DNA of 64,000 nt from Crambe crambe. Taxonomy: Eukaryota; Porifera; Demospongiae; Poecilosclerida; Crambeidae. The stretch covers positions 1,116,001 through 1,180,000 of the forward strand of contig OZ004589.1 of assembly GCA_963924555.1 (NCBI GenBank), written 5' to 3'. The position numbers and the translations under genes were made by a program. The notes under the pieces are model-generated. The model saw nothing but the letters and a program-made list of their open reading frames with translations, was not told the DNA's origin and did no database searches. Shown piece by piece: positions 1-20,594 of the stretch. Position 1 is the first letter of the stretch; every line of letters begins with the position of its first letter.

Positions 1-3000
1 CATATAAAAGTATGCACAGAGAGAACTTTCCTGTTAGTTTTATCACAGCTTATTCTCTTCCACTAAATGTCGGCATAATATATGCATACACAATCATTAT
101 TAATATTGTGCTTTTTTTCTTATCCTTGGAAAATGACCGCTGATAAATGTAAATGTGGCAGCCAACTTAATGACCTCATCCGAGTGGAATTAGAATAGCC
201 ACGCCTGGTATACCCTAGCCCTATACCCATGTGCATTGCACTAGCCTGTCAATGAGAACTGTAAGAGGAGGACAAAGAGTCACCTGGGAATTATAAATAT
301 ACTACCACCAAGTGGTTTATTTAGATCACTGGGTGGTCCATCTTGTTATCTCTGCATTATAAAAACACAACCTTTTCTTCTCTAATTTGCTTGTGTGGAT
401 AAGACTTGCTGTTGTATATTGACAATACTGTTGAATATCGGATGTCGATCATTCTTTTAAGACTACGTAGGCAGTGTGCTGTGAATATTACTAAGTAAGA
501 TTTCCCCACTGATGAAGTGCATCTTCTCCCAGTGAAAGGGATTATCTTGCATCAACACGACATCAATATATCCTCATCTATCTGTGGTGCAATAAAATAG
601 ATGTACATTTATGAAATAATGTACTACATTTTATTTATATTTCTACCATGTGCACAATTGTAGTATCACTATAGCAACATAGTAGCCTAGCCCATAAAGG
701 TTTTACTACACCGCCATGCGAAAGTCATCAATAATTTCCACTTATGTCCTATACTGGGCAAAATGATGCTTTAGGCAGTGTCTTCCTTATGAACATGATT
801 TAGTAGTATCATGCTCATATATAGAACAGATCCAATTGTTCTGGTGCACAAAGCTCATGTGTAAATAGTACAAGTAATTATCAGTGGAGTGTGCATGCTA
901 TCCACTGCACTGTTTACTGAGTTATCAAAACTCATAGCTTATATAAATAAGTGGATCACTTGAGTGGATGGAATAGTGGCTCTGAAAATAATTCCCAATT
1001 GCTCTTTCATTCATCTTGTATAAATAGTGTGGGTCATTTGAGAATGGAAAGAGGGGAATATAATAGATTAAGTCACCAAAGAGTTTTAGGGCTAAAATGA
1101 TAGTTTTAACACTTGTTATAAGTATTTTCTTTGTAATAAATTTCAAATCATGTGTATGCAATCATCTTTAGACCAGCTAATATTTATTTCCAGCTACTGT
1201 TTTATTTCCAGCTTAATGAACATGAGGAAATAAAAATAAATCCACATGAGGAGAATGCTTCAATTTGCAGAATCGTGCACACACTGAATTAGCACTTCTT
1301 GGCATTCTTTGGCACATATCATGCATGTGAATGTGTGACCAATGCAGTGACCAATCCTAATGCATAACACCTGATTATCATCAACCTCACTGCATTATCT
1401 AGTGCCCAAAAAAAAAACTTCACCAAACTTTATCTCCGGTTTCATGTGACTACAAGTCTTGTTTTCTAGTGAGTAATTAGTTATGATTGCTTTATTAATC
1501 ATTTCACTTATGATGTCAGCAGTAAGTGAGTTATTGTTACTTGATCTACGTCATCACAGATCACATAATATCGTCACCTTTATGACCAATCACTATTAAC
1601 GTAATCCAATCAGCAATAGTTTGCACAGTCTTATTAATAGCTTACATAGCGTATTGAAGTGGGTTTGCATGTTTCATACTTTTAAATTAGTGAGTGTTGA
1701 CATTAGAGGCCCCATGTGCAAACTCTCTTTCTTTGTGATATTGAGGTTGGCCACAGATTTGTCATTATTATTTGTACCATAAGCTGCTAGCTTACACACG
1801 CTTGCTACAAGTTAGTTTATACTCTCTTTGGTTATTACAATACCAAGTCTGAAGTAAAAAGTGTTTGTATGCTTAGATCAATATTTGCAGAAGGGACCAC
1901 ATTGTTGCTACACTTCTCACCTGTGTATCAGCTGGAATTGTTTTAGATACTCTATGCTGGTACGGACTAAAAAAATATTGGCATATTCCATTATTCAATT
2001 CAATCTTTTACATGTCGAATCATAACAAGCTCTTTCTTTCTTTCTTTCTTTCTTTCTTTTTGCATGAAAAGTGCCAACTGTTTGTTCTTTAATGATATTC
2101 ATCATTTGGTAATGAGAGTGCTGGTGGGATGCGTATGAATGTGTCTTCCCACAGATGGTGTCCAGGAAACAAAAATAGGTGATTAAAATGTTCTCAAAAA
2201 CTTCCACAGGATGAGAGTTCTGCAATAGTCAAAGTCTCCTTACTGTACAACGTTATTCTAGTCTCTATGCCAAATCTACAATTAGAAAGTGGTATCTCTG
2301 GTTTATGATCGCATTGTGCCTGCATCTTACCCTACCTCCAATATTAATTTCAGTCTACTAATGAAATTGTTGGTGTCATCCACCTGGCCATTATTAAATC
2401 TCAGTGCCTTGGAATTTCCTACTCCTTATGCCTGCCAGACAGTGTCAATAATTATGAGATCATTAGCCCAATCCCCACGCGTGAAAGCACCCCATGCATA
2501 AAGTTCCCTCAAAATGAATCAATTTTCATTGTGTGTTTGAGTCATTTATGGATTGTGTGTAATACTCAATTATGTACATATAGAGCATAATATTCTGACT
2601 AAGCCCAATTTCTCAAATTCTATAGCTGTAATCCGATTTATTATTATTTTCCCCCTGATTCTTTGTCCGTGTTGCAGCGTCTAGTGCACTATCACAATTC
2701 TGTGGCTGTGCACAGTTTGAAATTAATCACTAGTGTTTTTAGTTCACTGAGAGATGATACTGAGCCTGAGCCTTATTGACATGGGTTCGAGTGTAGAACA
2801 AGCTCTATTGCCATTATGTATGCACTTTTCACGGGGTATTCAATGCATATAAAAATTAATGTATGTACTTATGCACTCATGATAGACTATGTTACTCACT
2901 CTCTACATTGCATTTTGCACAACAGCCTTGGCTTACACCTGCTAATAAGTTGTGGCCGGGAAGTGGACGAGTGGATGAAGTATTTGGTGACAGGAATGTG

Positions 3001-3937
3001 GCTGCTACCCGTTACGACAAAATCCCTGAGATCAAAAAATGAAGCTCATGTCAATAATAACTAATTCAGCTGATATCCTATTGACTCTTGATCTATCTTT
3101 TGATCACGAAATCTCCTTATCTCTCTTTCTTTGGCTCTCTCTTTCTCTCTTCATCATCACTTTTTTTAAATATTATTATATTGTGCACTTCATTCTATTT
3201 CAGTGAATTTCTGCCTTATTATAAAGCTCAAATCAGTGAGCTTTAGATCAACTTGACTCTATTTTCAATCTCATCTTGAAAAAAAAAGAAGAAAAACAAA
3301 CTTCCTCTCTCACACTCATCACTTTGTCCTTCCTAATATCATTATATTGTGCACTTCATTCTATTTTAGTGAATTCATGTCTCAATCTACATATTTATAT
3401 AATCCACACTGTCTTTCTGTACAGTGCCAACAACATTAGTATTATTGTCTGATTATTTTTGGACAGTAAAATTTATCAATCATCGATCAGAATAATATTT
3501 TATTATTATTATTAATGCACTGACCAGCAGAACTATTTATGTTAAATTTAGATTAAATCCCTGCTGCTGCAATGATCTTTAAAAAAATGATGTAAATTAT
3601 TATACAAGCAAATAATTATAATAATAATGGGTGGCCTTCATGAATAATTGAGTTACTTTATAGGTCATATTATGTATGAAAAAAAAAGACAATCCTGAAT
3701 CAATAATACTGAACACTATAATAGTTATACAAAAGTGATTGTGATAATCTCAATGGGTAGTAGTAAATCAGAGAGTGCTCACACACTACAAAACAAACAA
3801 AAAAATGGGATCATGAATTCAAAGAAAAAAAGCACTGATGAGTAATAATACATTAATAGTAATTACAAAGAGCAGGAAAATATAATTCAATTTTTTTAAA
3901 AATAATATAATGAGCTTGCACTGTTGCTGTTATTTTC
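1..3937. other. gene-free AT-rich intergenic region
   Basis: I see no convincing coding exon on either strand here. The open frames are short, AT-rich, without domain-like composition, and not joined by plausible splice sites. The stretch holds homopolymer runs, a (CTTT)n tract near 2034-2059 and TTATTA-rich segments at 3480-3640. Its right end is the 3' flank of the forkhead gene and probably contains that gene's 3' UTR. A non-coding RNA or a distant 3' exon from a neighbour outside the window cannot be excluded. Confidence 0.6.
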
Positions 3938-5884
3938 TCAAGTCGAATCCTTCAGAAGATTTGAAATTGTGAAATTGTTACACTTGCCGACAGGGTGCAG
4001 GTCACCAGAGTGCAGTTCAGTGAGTCCAGCTGAATGTGGGGGGTACACGATGTGAGGGCTAGTGCAAGCATTGGGAGGATGGTAAGTTGTGTAAGTGAAC
4101 GCAGCAGGTGGACTTGCTCCATGCCCATTCTGCATTCCATACGATTCTATGGGTGTGTTGGCATGGGAATGAGGTGATAATCCGTTGGTGGTATGATAGG
4201 GAGGAGCGGGCTGGTGACTATTTGACGGTGTTAAAGGTGTGCCGGGGGTTATAGGCGTGACAGGGGTAATTGGACCAGGGGTTCCGGGGGTGACCGGAGT
4301 GGGAATGGCGGGAACGTGTGATGGTGTGATAGGGGTGAGTGGTGTGATGGGAAGATGCGAAGACTGGCTTGAAAATGGTGGGTAGGTCCACGACGACTGT
4401 GTCGGTCCATCAACTGGCTGGTAGTGTCTAAGTGAATTCAGATGCGATGGAGGACTTCCCAATGCATAATTACTCTTAGTAGCAGACGCTGGGAGCTGGG
4501 GGTACTCGAAAGGAGGGATATCGCCAATTGGTGGGGAAGAAAAACTCCGGGACCGCCCAAATTCTTCACTTATAATGATCCGTGATTGATCTGGAGAGGA
4601 CATAGCCACTCCCACTCCACTGGCCGGACCGAATGTCGTGTGCATTGGAATTCTTCCATCATAGTTATGCGGAGAGCACGGCAAGCTATTGAAAGGAATT
4701 TCCTGCTTAGGGATAAGGGGAGGAGGAAACGTCATCTCGTGATTCTGCAAGCTGGTTGGAGAGGTCATGACCTCAGAATACGGTTTTTGTGGCAACTGGT
4801 GAAGAAATCGATACCTCCTCCTAAGGAAACTCCCATTTTTGAACATTTCGGTACTAGCTGGATGGAGTTTCCAAAAATTACCCTTTCCTGATGATCCATA
4901 CTCTCTTGGTACCTTGATGAAGCAGTCATTCAAGCTCAGGTTGTGTCTGATTGAGTTTTGCCAAGTTGGCCAGCGCTTTCGATAATATGGAAACTGCTGG
5001 ATGATGTAATCACAGATTTCTCCAAGTGTCAGCATCTTATTGGGTGACTGAGAGATGGCCATAGCTATTAGTGCAATGTAGGAGTATGGTGGTTTGATAT
5101 CATCTTGATTACACTGCGACGTCGAGGCAGACTTCTTGCGATTTCTGTTCTTCTTGCTGTTCCCCTTGTTGGCATTCTCGCTAGCTCCATTCGACAAACT
5201 GCTGCCACTACTTGAGACTGGGGTGGAACTTGCAGAGGAAGAAGCAGACTCTGGACTTAGTTGTTCCTCATGCAAACTTTCCTCTGAGATTTCGTCTCCA
5301 ATTCCATTCTGCGACTGTTTTTTCGCTGCAGACTTCATCGATGAACTACGTTGGCACTGAAGTTTCGTCTTGCTTTCACTCTTTATATCCTGTTAATGAA
5401 TTAATTTAAATTATTAATGCAGACCTTTACAACTTTACTATAATTGATACCAATTAACTGAAGGAATTGAAAAATAACAAGAACCATCTGTTTTCCCCAT
5501 CTATGACATCATACAGTGCATAGCAACTGATGGTCATTAAGCACTGAACTACATTATGAATTTATGCAGCTTTGCAGCTGGACATAACCAAGCTCAGGAT
5601 CAAATTTCACTTTTACTCAACTGGTAACACGATAAGCCAAAGCCCCGGAATGGCCGAACTTGTACACATGCTAACTCTTAGCTAAGTAAGTACGTCCAGA
5701 GACAAGTTTCTTGCATGTGCAATGACAACGCATTTTTACAAGGTCGAGAAATAAAAACCGCTCCAATACACTAAATAAACCATACAAGTATTAACAAAAG
5801 AAACTGTAGCATACTCTATATAAACATCACACAGCTGAATGAGCATGATACAACCATCTAGCTAGCTATCGTGCAACTTACCAT
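3938..5884 (-). CDS. foxD-like: forkhead-box transcription factor, FoxD-like
   Basis: DNA-binding transcription factor, expected in the nucleus. The large exon (3938-5389) encodes a forkhead domain at about residues 100-196 of a 484-residue protein. It has the recognition-helix core [20 protein letters not shown] and wing 2 residues NGSFLRRR. The EIC in helix 2 and the [17 protein letters not shown] spacing most resemble FoxD. The C-terminus carries FTISNLL, an eh1-like Groucho-binding motif also typical of FoxD proteins. The N-terminus is Ser/Lys-rich, and the C-terminal half has a long TP/PG-rich repeat tract. The reading frame stays open upstream of the first internal ATG (5338) to an acceptor at 5390-5391. 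A donor gtaagt at 5881-5876 directly follows an ATG at 5884-5882, so the first coding exon appears to be the ATG alone, giving M-DIKSES. The fold is certain; the FoxD class is inferred and needs a tree. Confidence 0.9.
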
Positions 5885-6130
5885 TTCTTAGGACTCTGTA
5901 AAAACTGCCGATATGGCTCGGGATATTATGCAGCTCCTGCTCCTCTCCACCAGTGTCCAATGCAACTTTCTGAGAATCCAACTAAGTTTCTGCTCTGCAA
6001 AATCTATTTTTATGCTTGCTGCAAACTTTACTCCGCGCGCAAATATGCGCATGCGCGTAGAAATGTTGAGAGAACTGTTTGAGAAATGTTGATAGAACTC
6101 TGCTCTGTCATCATCAGAACCTGAGATCAT
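5885..6130 (-). promoter_or_regulatory. probable 5' UTR and promoter of the forkhead gene
   Basis: This segment lies immediately upstream of the inferred ATG-only exon. An open frame of 80 codons runs 6130-5888 and stops four bases before the start codon. If transcription starts above 6130 it would be an upstream ORF. A perfect GCGCATGCGC palindrome lies at 6047-6056, in a core-promoter-like CpG-rich stretch (6032-6058). It matches the NRF-1 type site. The UTR and uORF assignments are inferred. Confidence 0.45.
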
Positions 6131-6580
6131 TTTTATGTTACACCTGAGTAGCCTCCCTCAGTCACTTGACATTCTTTTTCCCCCCGTTTATTTTGCATAT
6201 GCCCTTTGGGCTTTACATTGCTAAGATTGATTGATTGATTGATTGATTGAGTCTGGATAAGAATTGATAACTAAAGCAGCTTTATTATAATTATAAATGC
6301 AATCATAAATGCAAGAGTCCTGATATACATACACACATTTACTACAATTATTATTAATGTCATCTTAAGTCTACTATTTGGATGAAAGAATTGGTGTCAT
6401 GATGAATGTGCTTGCATTCCTGTATATAATATGCATGGAAAAGGAAAGTGGAGAATCAAATATGAATCTATTATTAAATTGAGACTTTCAGATAACAATA
6501 GGGAATTACATATATCTTTGAACATGCAGTCTACTTTAAAAGTAGTAAAGGGGAGTTATGTGCTGTAGCTAAAAGCTCCT
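6131..6580. other. spacer between AMSH 3' end and forkhead 5' end
   Basis: Tandem same-strand spacer. It contains a short (TTGA)n tract at about 6226-6250 and AT-rich sequence. The missing terminal exon of AMSH should lie here or nearby, but I could not recognise it. Confidence 0.4.
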
Positions 6581-16112
<9,532 letters not shown>

Positions 16113-16297
16113 AGTTCATTCACAAGCAAAATACCGCTCTTCAGGCTGCTACTGAAGCTTTTAAGAAGACATCCAAAGCGGTCTTGTGACTGCTGATTGA
16201 GCACTTTTAACAGAGTTCAAAGGTCACATAAATTAATCCTCAGGAGAGATCGAGAATTCACAGAGGTGTTTGTTTGTCCTGATTTCTCCTGCCCACA
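16113..16297. promoter_or_regulatory. bidirectional promoter AMSH / fucosyltransferase
   Basis: Only 185 bp separate the divergent start codons (16112 minus, 16298 plus). Both 5' UTRs and core promoters must lie here or in the genes. There is no obvious TATA box. The shared-promoter role is inferred from spacing alone. Confidence 0.5.
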
Positions 16298-17737
16298 ATG
16301 CGCTGTTCTGTTCTTCGTGTCTTCCTTGGCTCTGTCTTATTCTTTCTCGCCTCGTTTGCGCTAGTAATTCACTTGGACATTCTTCCCGAGCACGAAGGAA
16401 GTGAAGAACTATTCCACAATGGTGATGATGACAATCTTCCAATAGCAGCGAGGAGTCTGACACCAGTGCTTCTTCCCCCTGAGGAACCTACAGACTACCC
16501 CATCATCGTATGGTGGACCCCCTTCACTCCTACCCAGAGACGAATCAATAAATGTCCAAAGGGTACATGCCTCGTCACCCACAGTCGGACCGAATTGACC
16601 AATCCTAAGACAACAGTATCAGCATTTATATACTATGGAACGGAATTTAATCTGAACGATGTGCCACTTCCAAGAAAACCAAACCACCTCTGGGCACTTC
16701 TTCATGAAGAATCACCGAAGAATAACTGGGTACTTGCTACCAAAAAGGGGATAGCCCTCTTTAATATTACATCCACCGTTAGCAGATATTCCGATTACCC
16801 CCTCCATTTACACTACCTACACACACTAGAACATCTTCTCCAGCCTGTTCGTACTCCAGCACACCTGAAGAGCAAAAAAGACCTTGGTTTGGTGATATTT
16901 TTGCAGTCGGGCTGCAACCCACCTTCCGATCGTGATGCTTATGTGAAAGAGCTTATGAAGTTCATCTCTGTGGACTCGTATGGAAAGTGTTTACACAATA
17001 AAGATCTCCCTGAACATCTGCACAATCCTCTGACATTCGGAACAGATGATGTCCTGGACATAGTGGGGAAGTACAAATTTGCACTCTCCTTTGAGAACGC
17101 TCTATGCCAGGACTATTTCACTGAGAAATTCTGGCGGCCTTTGTATGCAGGATCTGTGCCTATCGTCAGAGGTTCCCCTACTATCCGTGATTGGGATCCA
17201 TCGAGTTCTCATCCATCAATAATTCTTGCTGATGATTTTGATAGCCCGAGAGAATTGGCTGAATATCTGTTGAAACTCGACAAGAATGATACTGAATATG
17301 AAAGGTATTTGGAGTTCAAGAAAATAGGGGTCACAAATAAGCTCCTTCTGGAACATTACAATACTAGAAAGTGGGTGGTTGATGCTCCGGGAGAGAACTT
17401 TATCGATGGTTTTGAGTGTTTCGTGTGTGATACTTTGCATGACAGAAAACTCAGAAAGATGCAAGAGGAGGCCAAAGGGAAGAAGAATGTAAATCACTCC
17501 ATCATAGCTAACATTTCTCATTACGACTGTCCAATTCCTAAACCTTCTGTGAAGCAGAAATCTCAGAGGGACAGCATGGAAGAGAGGGAGAGTAATGTCA
17601 TGGACTTGGAGAACTGGATTTGGGTTGCTCAGCGTGCAAAGGAGAAGGCACAAGTGGCATCAGATGCAATAAGTAGAGGGGCTGACCAAAAGCAGCTGGA
17701 CGATGCACTGCTGAAGCATATGCATGATATTAAATGA
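16298..17737 (+). CDS. FUT11-like: FUT10/FUT11-type fucosyltransferase (GT10)
   Basis: GT10-family type II Golgi/ER membrane enzyme of 479 residues in a single exon. FUT10/11 relatives transfer fucose from GDP-fucose to O-linked sites on protein domains. Residues 7-24 are a hydrophobic signal anchor (LGSVLFFLASFALVIHL). The alpha-1,3-fucosyltransferase signature is intact: FENALCQDYFTEKFWRPLYA followed by GSVPIVRGSP. Family landmarks include WALLHEESPKNN, FNITSTVSRYSDYPL, VDSYGKCLHNKDLP and the late cysteine cluster GFECFVCD. The C-terminal DCPIPKP and HMHDI also match FUT10/11 rather than the blood-group type FUTs. The length fits the family. It is head-to-head with AMSH and convergent with SLC35E1. 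Choosing between FUT10 and FUT11 needs a tree. Confidence 0.95.
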   Translation: MRCSVLRVFLGSVLFFLASFALVIHLDILPEHEGSEELFHNGDDDNLPIAARSLTPVLLPPEEPTDYPIIVWWTPFTPTQRRINKCPKGTCLVTHSRTELTNPKTTVSAFIYYGTEFNLNDVPLPRKPNHLWALLHEESPKNNWVLATKKGIALFNITSTVSRYSDYPLHLHYLHTLEHLLQPVRTPAHLKSKKDLGLVIFLQSGCNPPSDRDAYVKELMKFISVDSYGKCLHNKDLPEHLHNPLTFGTDDVLDIVGKYKFALSFENALCQDYFTEKFWRPLYAGSVPIVRGSPTIRDWDPSSSHPSIILADDFDSPRELAEYLLKLDKNDTEYERYLEFKKIGVTNKLLLEHYNTRKWVVDAPGENFIDGFECFVCDTLHDRKLRKMQEEAKGKKNVNHSIIANISHYDCPIPKPSVKQKSQRDSMEERESNVMDLENWIWVAQRAKEKAQVASDAISRGADQKQLDDALLKHMHDIK

Positions 17738-17891
17738 CAATAGTAGGACCAGCTATAATTATGCTATCTTGCCTCCGACTCATAGCCAGCATTTTTATAT
17801 ACAATTTCCCATCATAAATCATATAAAAATTAAAAATGAGTTAAATTGATACTGAAAAATGAATACCATTATAGCTGAGTATATGTTGATG

Positions 17892-20465
17892 CTAGATGAT
17901 CGTTCTCATTGGGGACTCAGGACCCCAGGAGGGACTCTTGTAGTCACTGTGATACTCGTCACTGACAGATTTGATGCCATTGAAGACAGTGGGAAGGGTC
18001 GACTTGGACAACCTCTTCTCATCAATCTTCATCTAGAAAAGAGAAAAGGATTGATTCTAAAAGAGTAGAGATCTGTATTATTAACACAAGTGATCATTGG
18101 CATATGATTACTTGTCTTTCTATTTTCAGACATGGAGGAAAGGAAGATGGATTAATTGTTATTAACACAAGTGAGCAGATTATCATCTTTTCTGGCTGGT
18201 GTTTGAACTCGAGAATTGAGCAGAGGAGCAAAACACTCAAGAGCAGCCCAGGCATCTTAAGGCATAGCAGGCCACTATCCCCTATCCCTTATTATTCACT
18301 ATTGGTGGCTGGCTTCTACACCAGGAGGCATCTCAAAACATTCATAGCCAATCATGGTCTTGCCCCTATGCCTTCAATAATCCTAAGGAGATTCCCGAAG
18401 AGGTGATTCACCTCAGGTGAAAAAGTGAATGGAAACTTCTGTTACCTTATTGTAGAAAGCAACTCCTCCAATAGCCATCAACATGCCACAGATGTTCCAC
18501 AGAGTGACAGGATTCTTGAGCATGAGCAAAGAGACACTGATGACAATGATCCTCTTTGTGGCATTTGCCACGGAATAGCTGACAGGAGAGACAGCAGATA
18601 TCATGCTGAAGGCCACAATGTTCTGTCCGAAGGTAAGGAAGCCGTTTAGAGGGAGGACCAGGGCTAACCAACTTAAATGCTGCACCTGATAAGAGAAAGA
18701 AGAAACAGTTCTAAATGTTCTTCCTAGGAGATGTCCTTATTAAAGGAATGATCTCATTTCCAATGGTCAAAAATGGAGGGGAGAGAGGGAAGGGGAGGGG
18801 GAAGGGGGAGGGGAGAGAGGGAAAGAGGAAGGGGATGGGGAGAGAGGGAAAAGGGGGAGGGGGAGAGAGGAAGGGAAGAGGAGGGGAGAAAGGCAAAAGG
18901 GGAGGGGGGAAGGGGGAGGGGAGAAGAGAGGAAGGGAAGAGGAGGGGAGAAAGGTAAAAGGGGAGGGGAAAAGGGGGAGGGGAGAGAGGAAGGGAAGAGG
19001 AGGGAGAAAGGTAAAAGGGGAGGGGAAAAGGAGGAGGGGAGAGAGGGAAAGAGGAAGGGGATGGGGAGAGAGGGAAAAGGGGGGAGGGAAGAGAGGGGGA
19101 AGGAGAAGGAAAAGAAATGGGGAGGAGAGAGGGGGTTAAAGAGAATACAGGAGGGGGAAGGGGAGCCCTTCATTGGCCCACCTTGTGGAGACTTGTGATG
19201 ATGTCCCATACGTCTGTGTATAGCCAGAGGGGGAGCAAGAAGACACAGGCTAACTGACTCAGTGACAACAATAGTCTCAAGTGGTGAATTCTTGTGTCCT
19301 TCATGCACTGCGAGTAAAGTATCATAATCAGTATCAAAACTCAGTAAACTCGAGTTAAATATCAGTATTCAAAGAATCACCTTTTTAGAGTAAATATTCT
19401 GGAGGGCAAAGCAGAGTGTTGCTGAGAGGGCAGCCAGGAGTCCAACCAAGTCAAATCTGAGTTCAGTGACCGTTGCTATCAACACTCCAGTTACAATGGG
19501 CAGCAGTGACAGGTAAACCTAGAGTGCACGATGAAACCTCCGATAAAGGACTCTCTGGAAGAGGACACTAAGGACAATCTAAAACATGTACACTCCACCT
19601 CCAAAAGAGGACAACCTCTCTACAAAAAGGCTGGGTCTCATTATCAAAGGCTGGGTCTCATTATCACAGGCTGGGTCTCATTATCACAGGCTGGGTCTCA
19701 TTATCACAGGCTGGGTCTCATTATCACAGCATCTAATCAACATGCACTACATTCTTTTTAATAGACCACTTCATGCAATAATTATTAGGCAACATGTTTC
19801 ACAATAATTATTTCTGTGCTTCTCAGGGGAAAACAAACTTCTAAATCAACACTTGCCTTCAGAGAAAAAGACTCCCGCAGGACGAGAACAGATAACAGGA
19901 CTGTGAAGATAGGCATCATAGCCTAGAGGCAAAACAATATAATATTTAGACCCTTTGTACTTAAAGAAAACCAAACATACCTTAACTTCAGAGTTGAGAT
20001 AGCAGGTTGACGATATCAACATAAAAATTAATGAAAAGTTAATTACCAATGTGGTTGACAAGAAAATTTTCCTTATAAGTAGTAACCTATTTAATCACTA
20101 ATCCTTTGATAGCAATAGGTCAATGTCTCTTCTTACTTACCTGTGTGTGCATAGGAGACAGGAACTTTTAAGATGCTGAGTTGTGAGGACAGGGAAGCAA
20201 ATAGTTTCCCCAGAGCCAGAGGCGTCATTCTCCTGATATAAAATCGTCTACTGATGTAGGGTGCTGGCTCTACATTCAACAGCGCCAGGGAAGGACCTAG
20301 AAAAGCGTTCAGAGCCAGTAGCTGGGCCATACATAGAGTCATAGGGTAAGGAAAGACGTTGAAAATCTGTTTTCCAATGACATTATTGGCCGAACTGAAA
20401 CTGTACCACGCTACACACAGACAGATGATCTTCAGAGCTTCTCTTGAAACGTATTTTCTTAGCAT
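17892..20465 (-). CDS. SLC35E1: SLC35E1-type nucleotide-sugar/triose-phosphate translocator
   Basis: Polytopic Golgi/ER transporter of the TPT family, 346 residues; the substrate of SLC35E1 is not firmly established. Exons: 20141-20465, 19981-19985, 19857-19922, 19381-19518, 19182-19307, 18446-18685, 17892-18032. The lengths sum to 347 codons and every phase fits. Family landmarks are FGK-like [20 protein letters not shown] and SYAHTVK at the exon 1-3 joins, [29 protein letters not shown] and [19 protein letters not shown]. Exon 2 is only 5 nt (TTAAG, giving the conserved Val-Lys). The exon 3 donor is GC (AAG|gcaagt). The soluble C-tail is shorter than in vertebrates and ends ...SPMRTII. Introns hold a G-rich purine tract and a 21-bp tandem repeat. 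Confidence 0.92.
18773..19165 (+). repeat. G-rich purine satellite in SLC35E1 intron
   Basis: About 390 bp almost free of pyrimidines, built from degenerate GGGGAGGGGA / GAGAGGGAA units with longer-range repetition (a GGGAAAGAGGAAGGGGATGG block occurs near both 18819 and 19046). The many G-runs of 3-5 on the plus strand (C-runs on the transcript strand) could fold as G-quadruplex DNA or triplex. It sits about 20 bp from the exon 5 donor at 19181. Confidence 0.9.
19628..19732 (+). repeat. 21-bp tandem repeat, about 5 copies
   Basis: Repeats of the unit AGGCTGGGTCTCATTATCAC plus A, starting next to a family B fragment (19590-19625, AAAGAGGACAACCTCTC...). It lies in SLC35E1 intron 3. Confidence 0.93.
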
Positions 20466-20570
20466 TCTCTCTCTTTTTTACTACAGTACGGTACACTATA
20501 AACTACTGCGGTCAAAGGGTACCGGGTAATCCACGCCCCTAATGACATCATCGCTTTATGACGTGTACAT

Positions 20571-20582
20571 GGCGCATGCGCG
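20571..20582. promoter_or_regulatory. NRF-1-like GCGCATGCGC palindrome
   Basis: GGCGCATGCGCG lies about 106 bp upstream of the SLC35E1 start and 13 bp beyond the PRPF38A stop codon, so it fits the SLC35E1 promoter. Factor identity is inferred from the consensus. Confidence 0.45.
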
Positions 20583-20594
20583 AGTATGCATGTA

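Noticed and set aside
5888-6130. 80-codon minus-strand frame above the forkhead gene as a separate small gene
   Set aside because: It lies in the probable 5' UTR and has no recognisable motif; kept only as a possible upstream ORF.
17216-17653. 145-codon frame on the minus strand within the fucosyltransferase
   Set aside because: Antisense shadow of a well-supported GT10 coding exon.
18754-19308. 184-codon Pro/Ser/Phe-rich minus-strand frame
   Set aside because: It translates the purine satellite and reads SLC35E1 exon 5 in the wrong frame.
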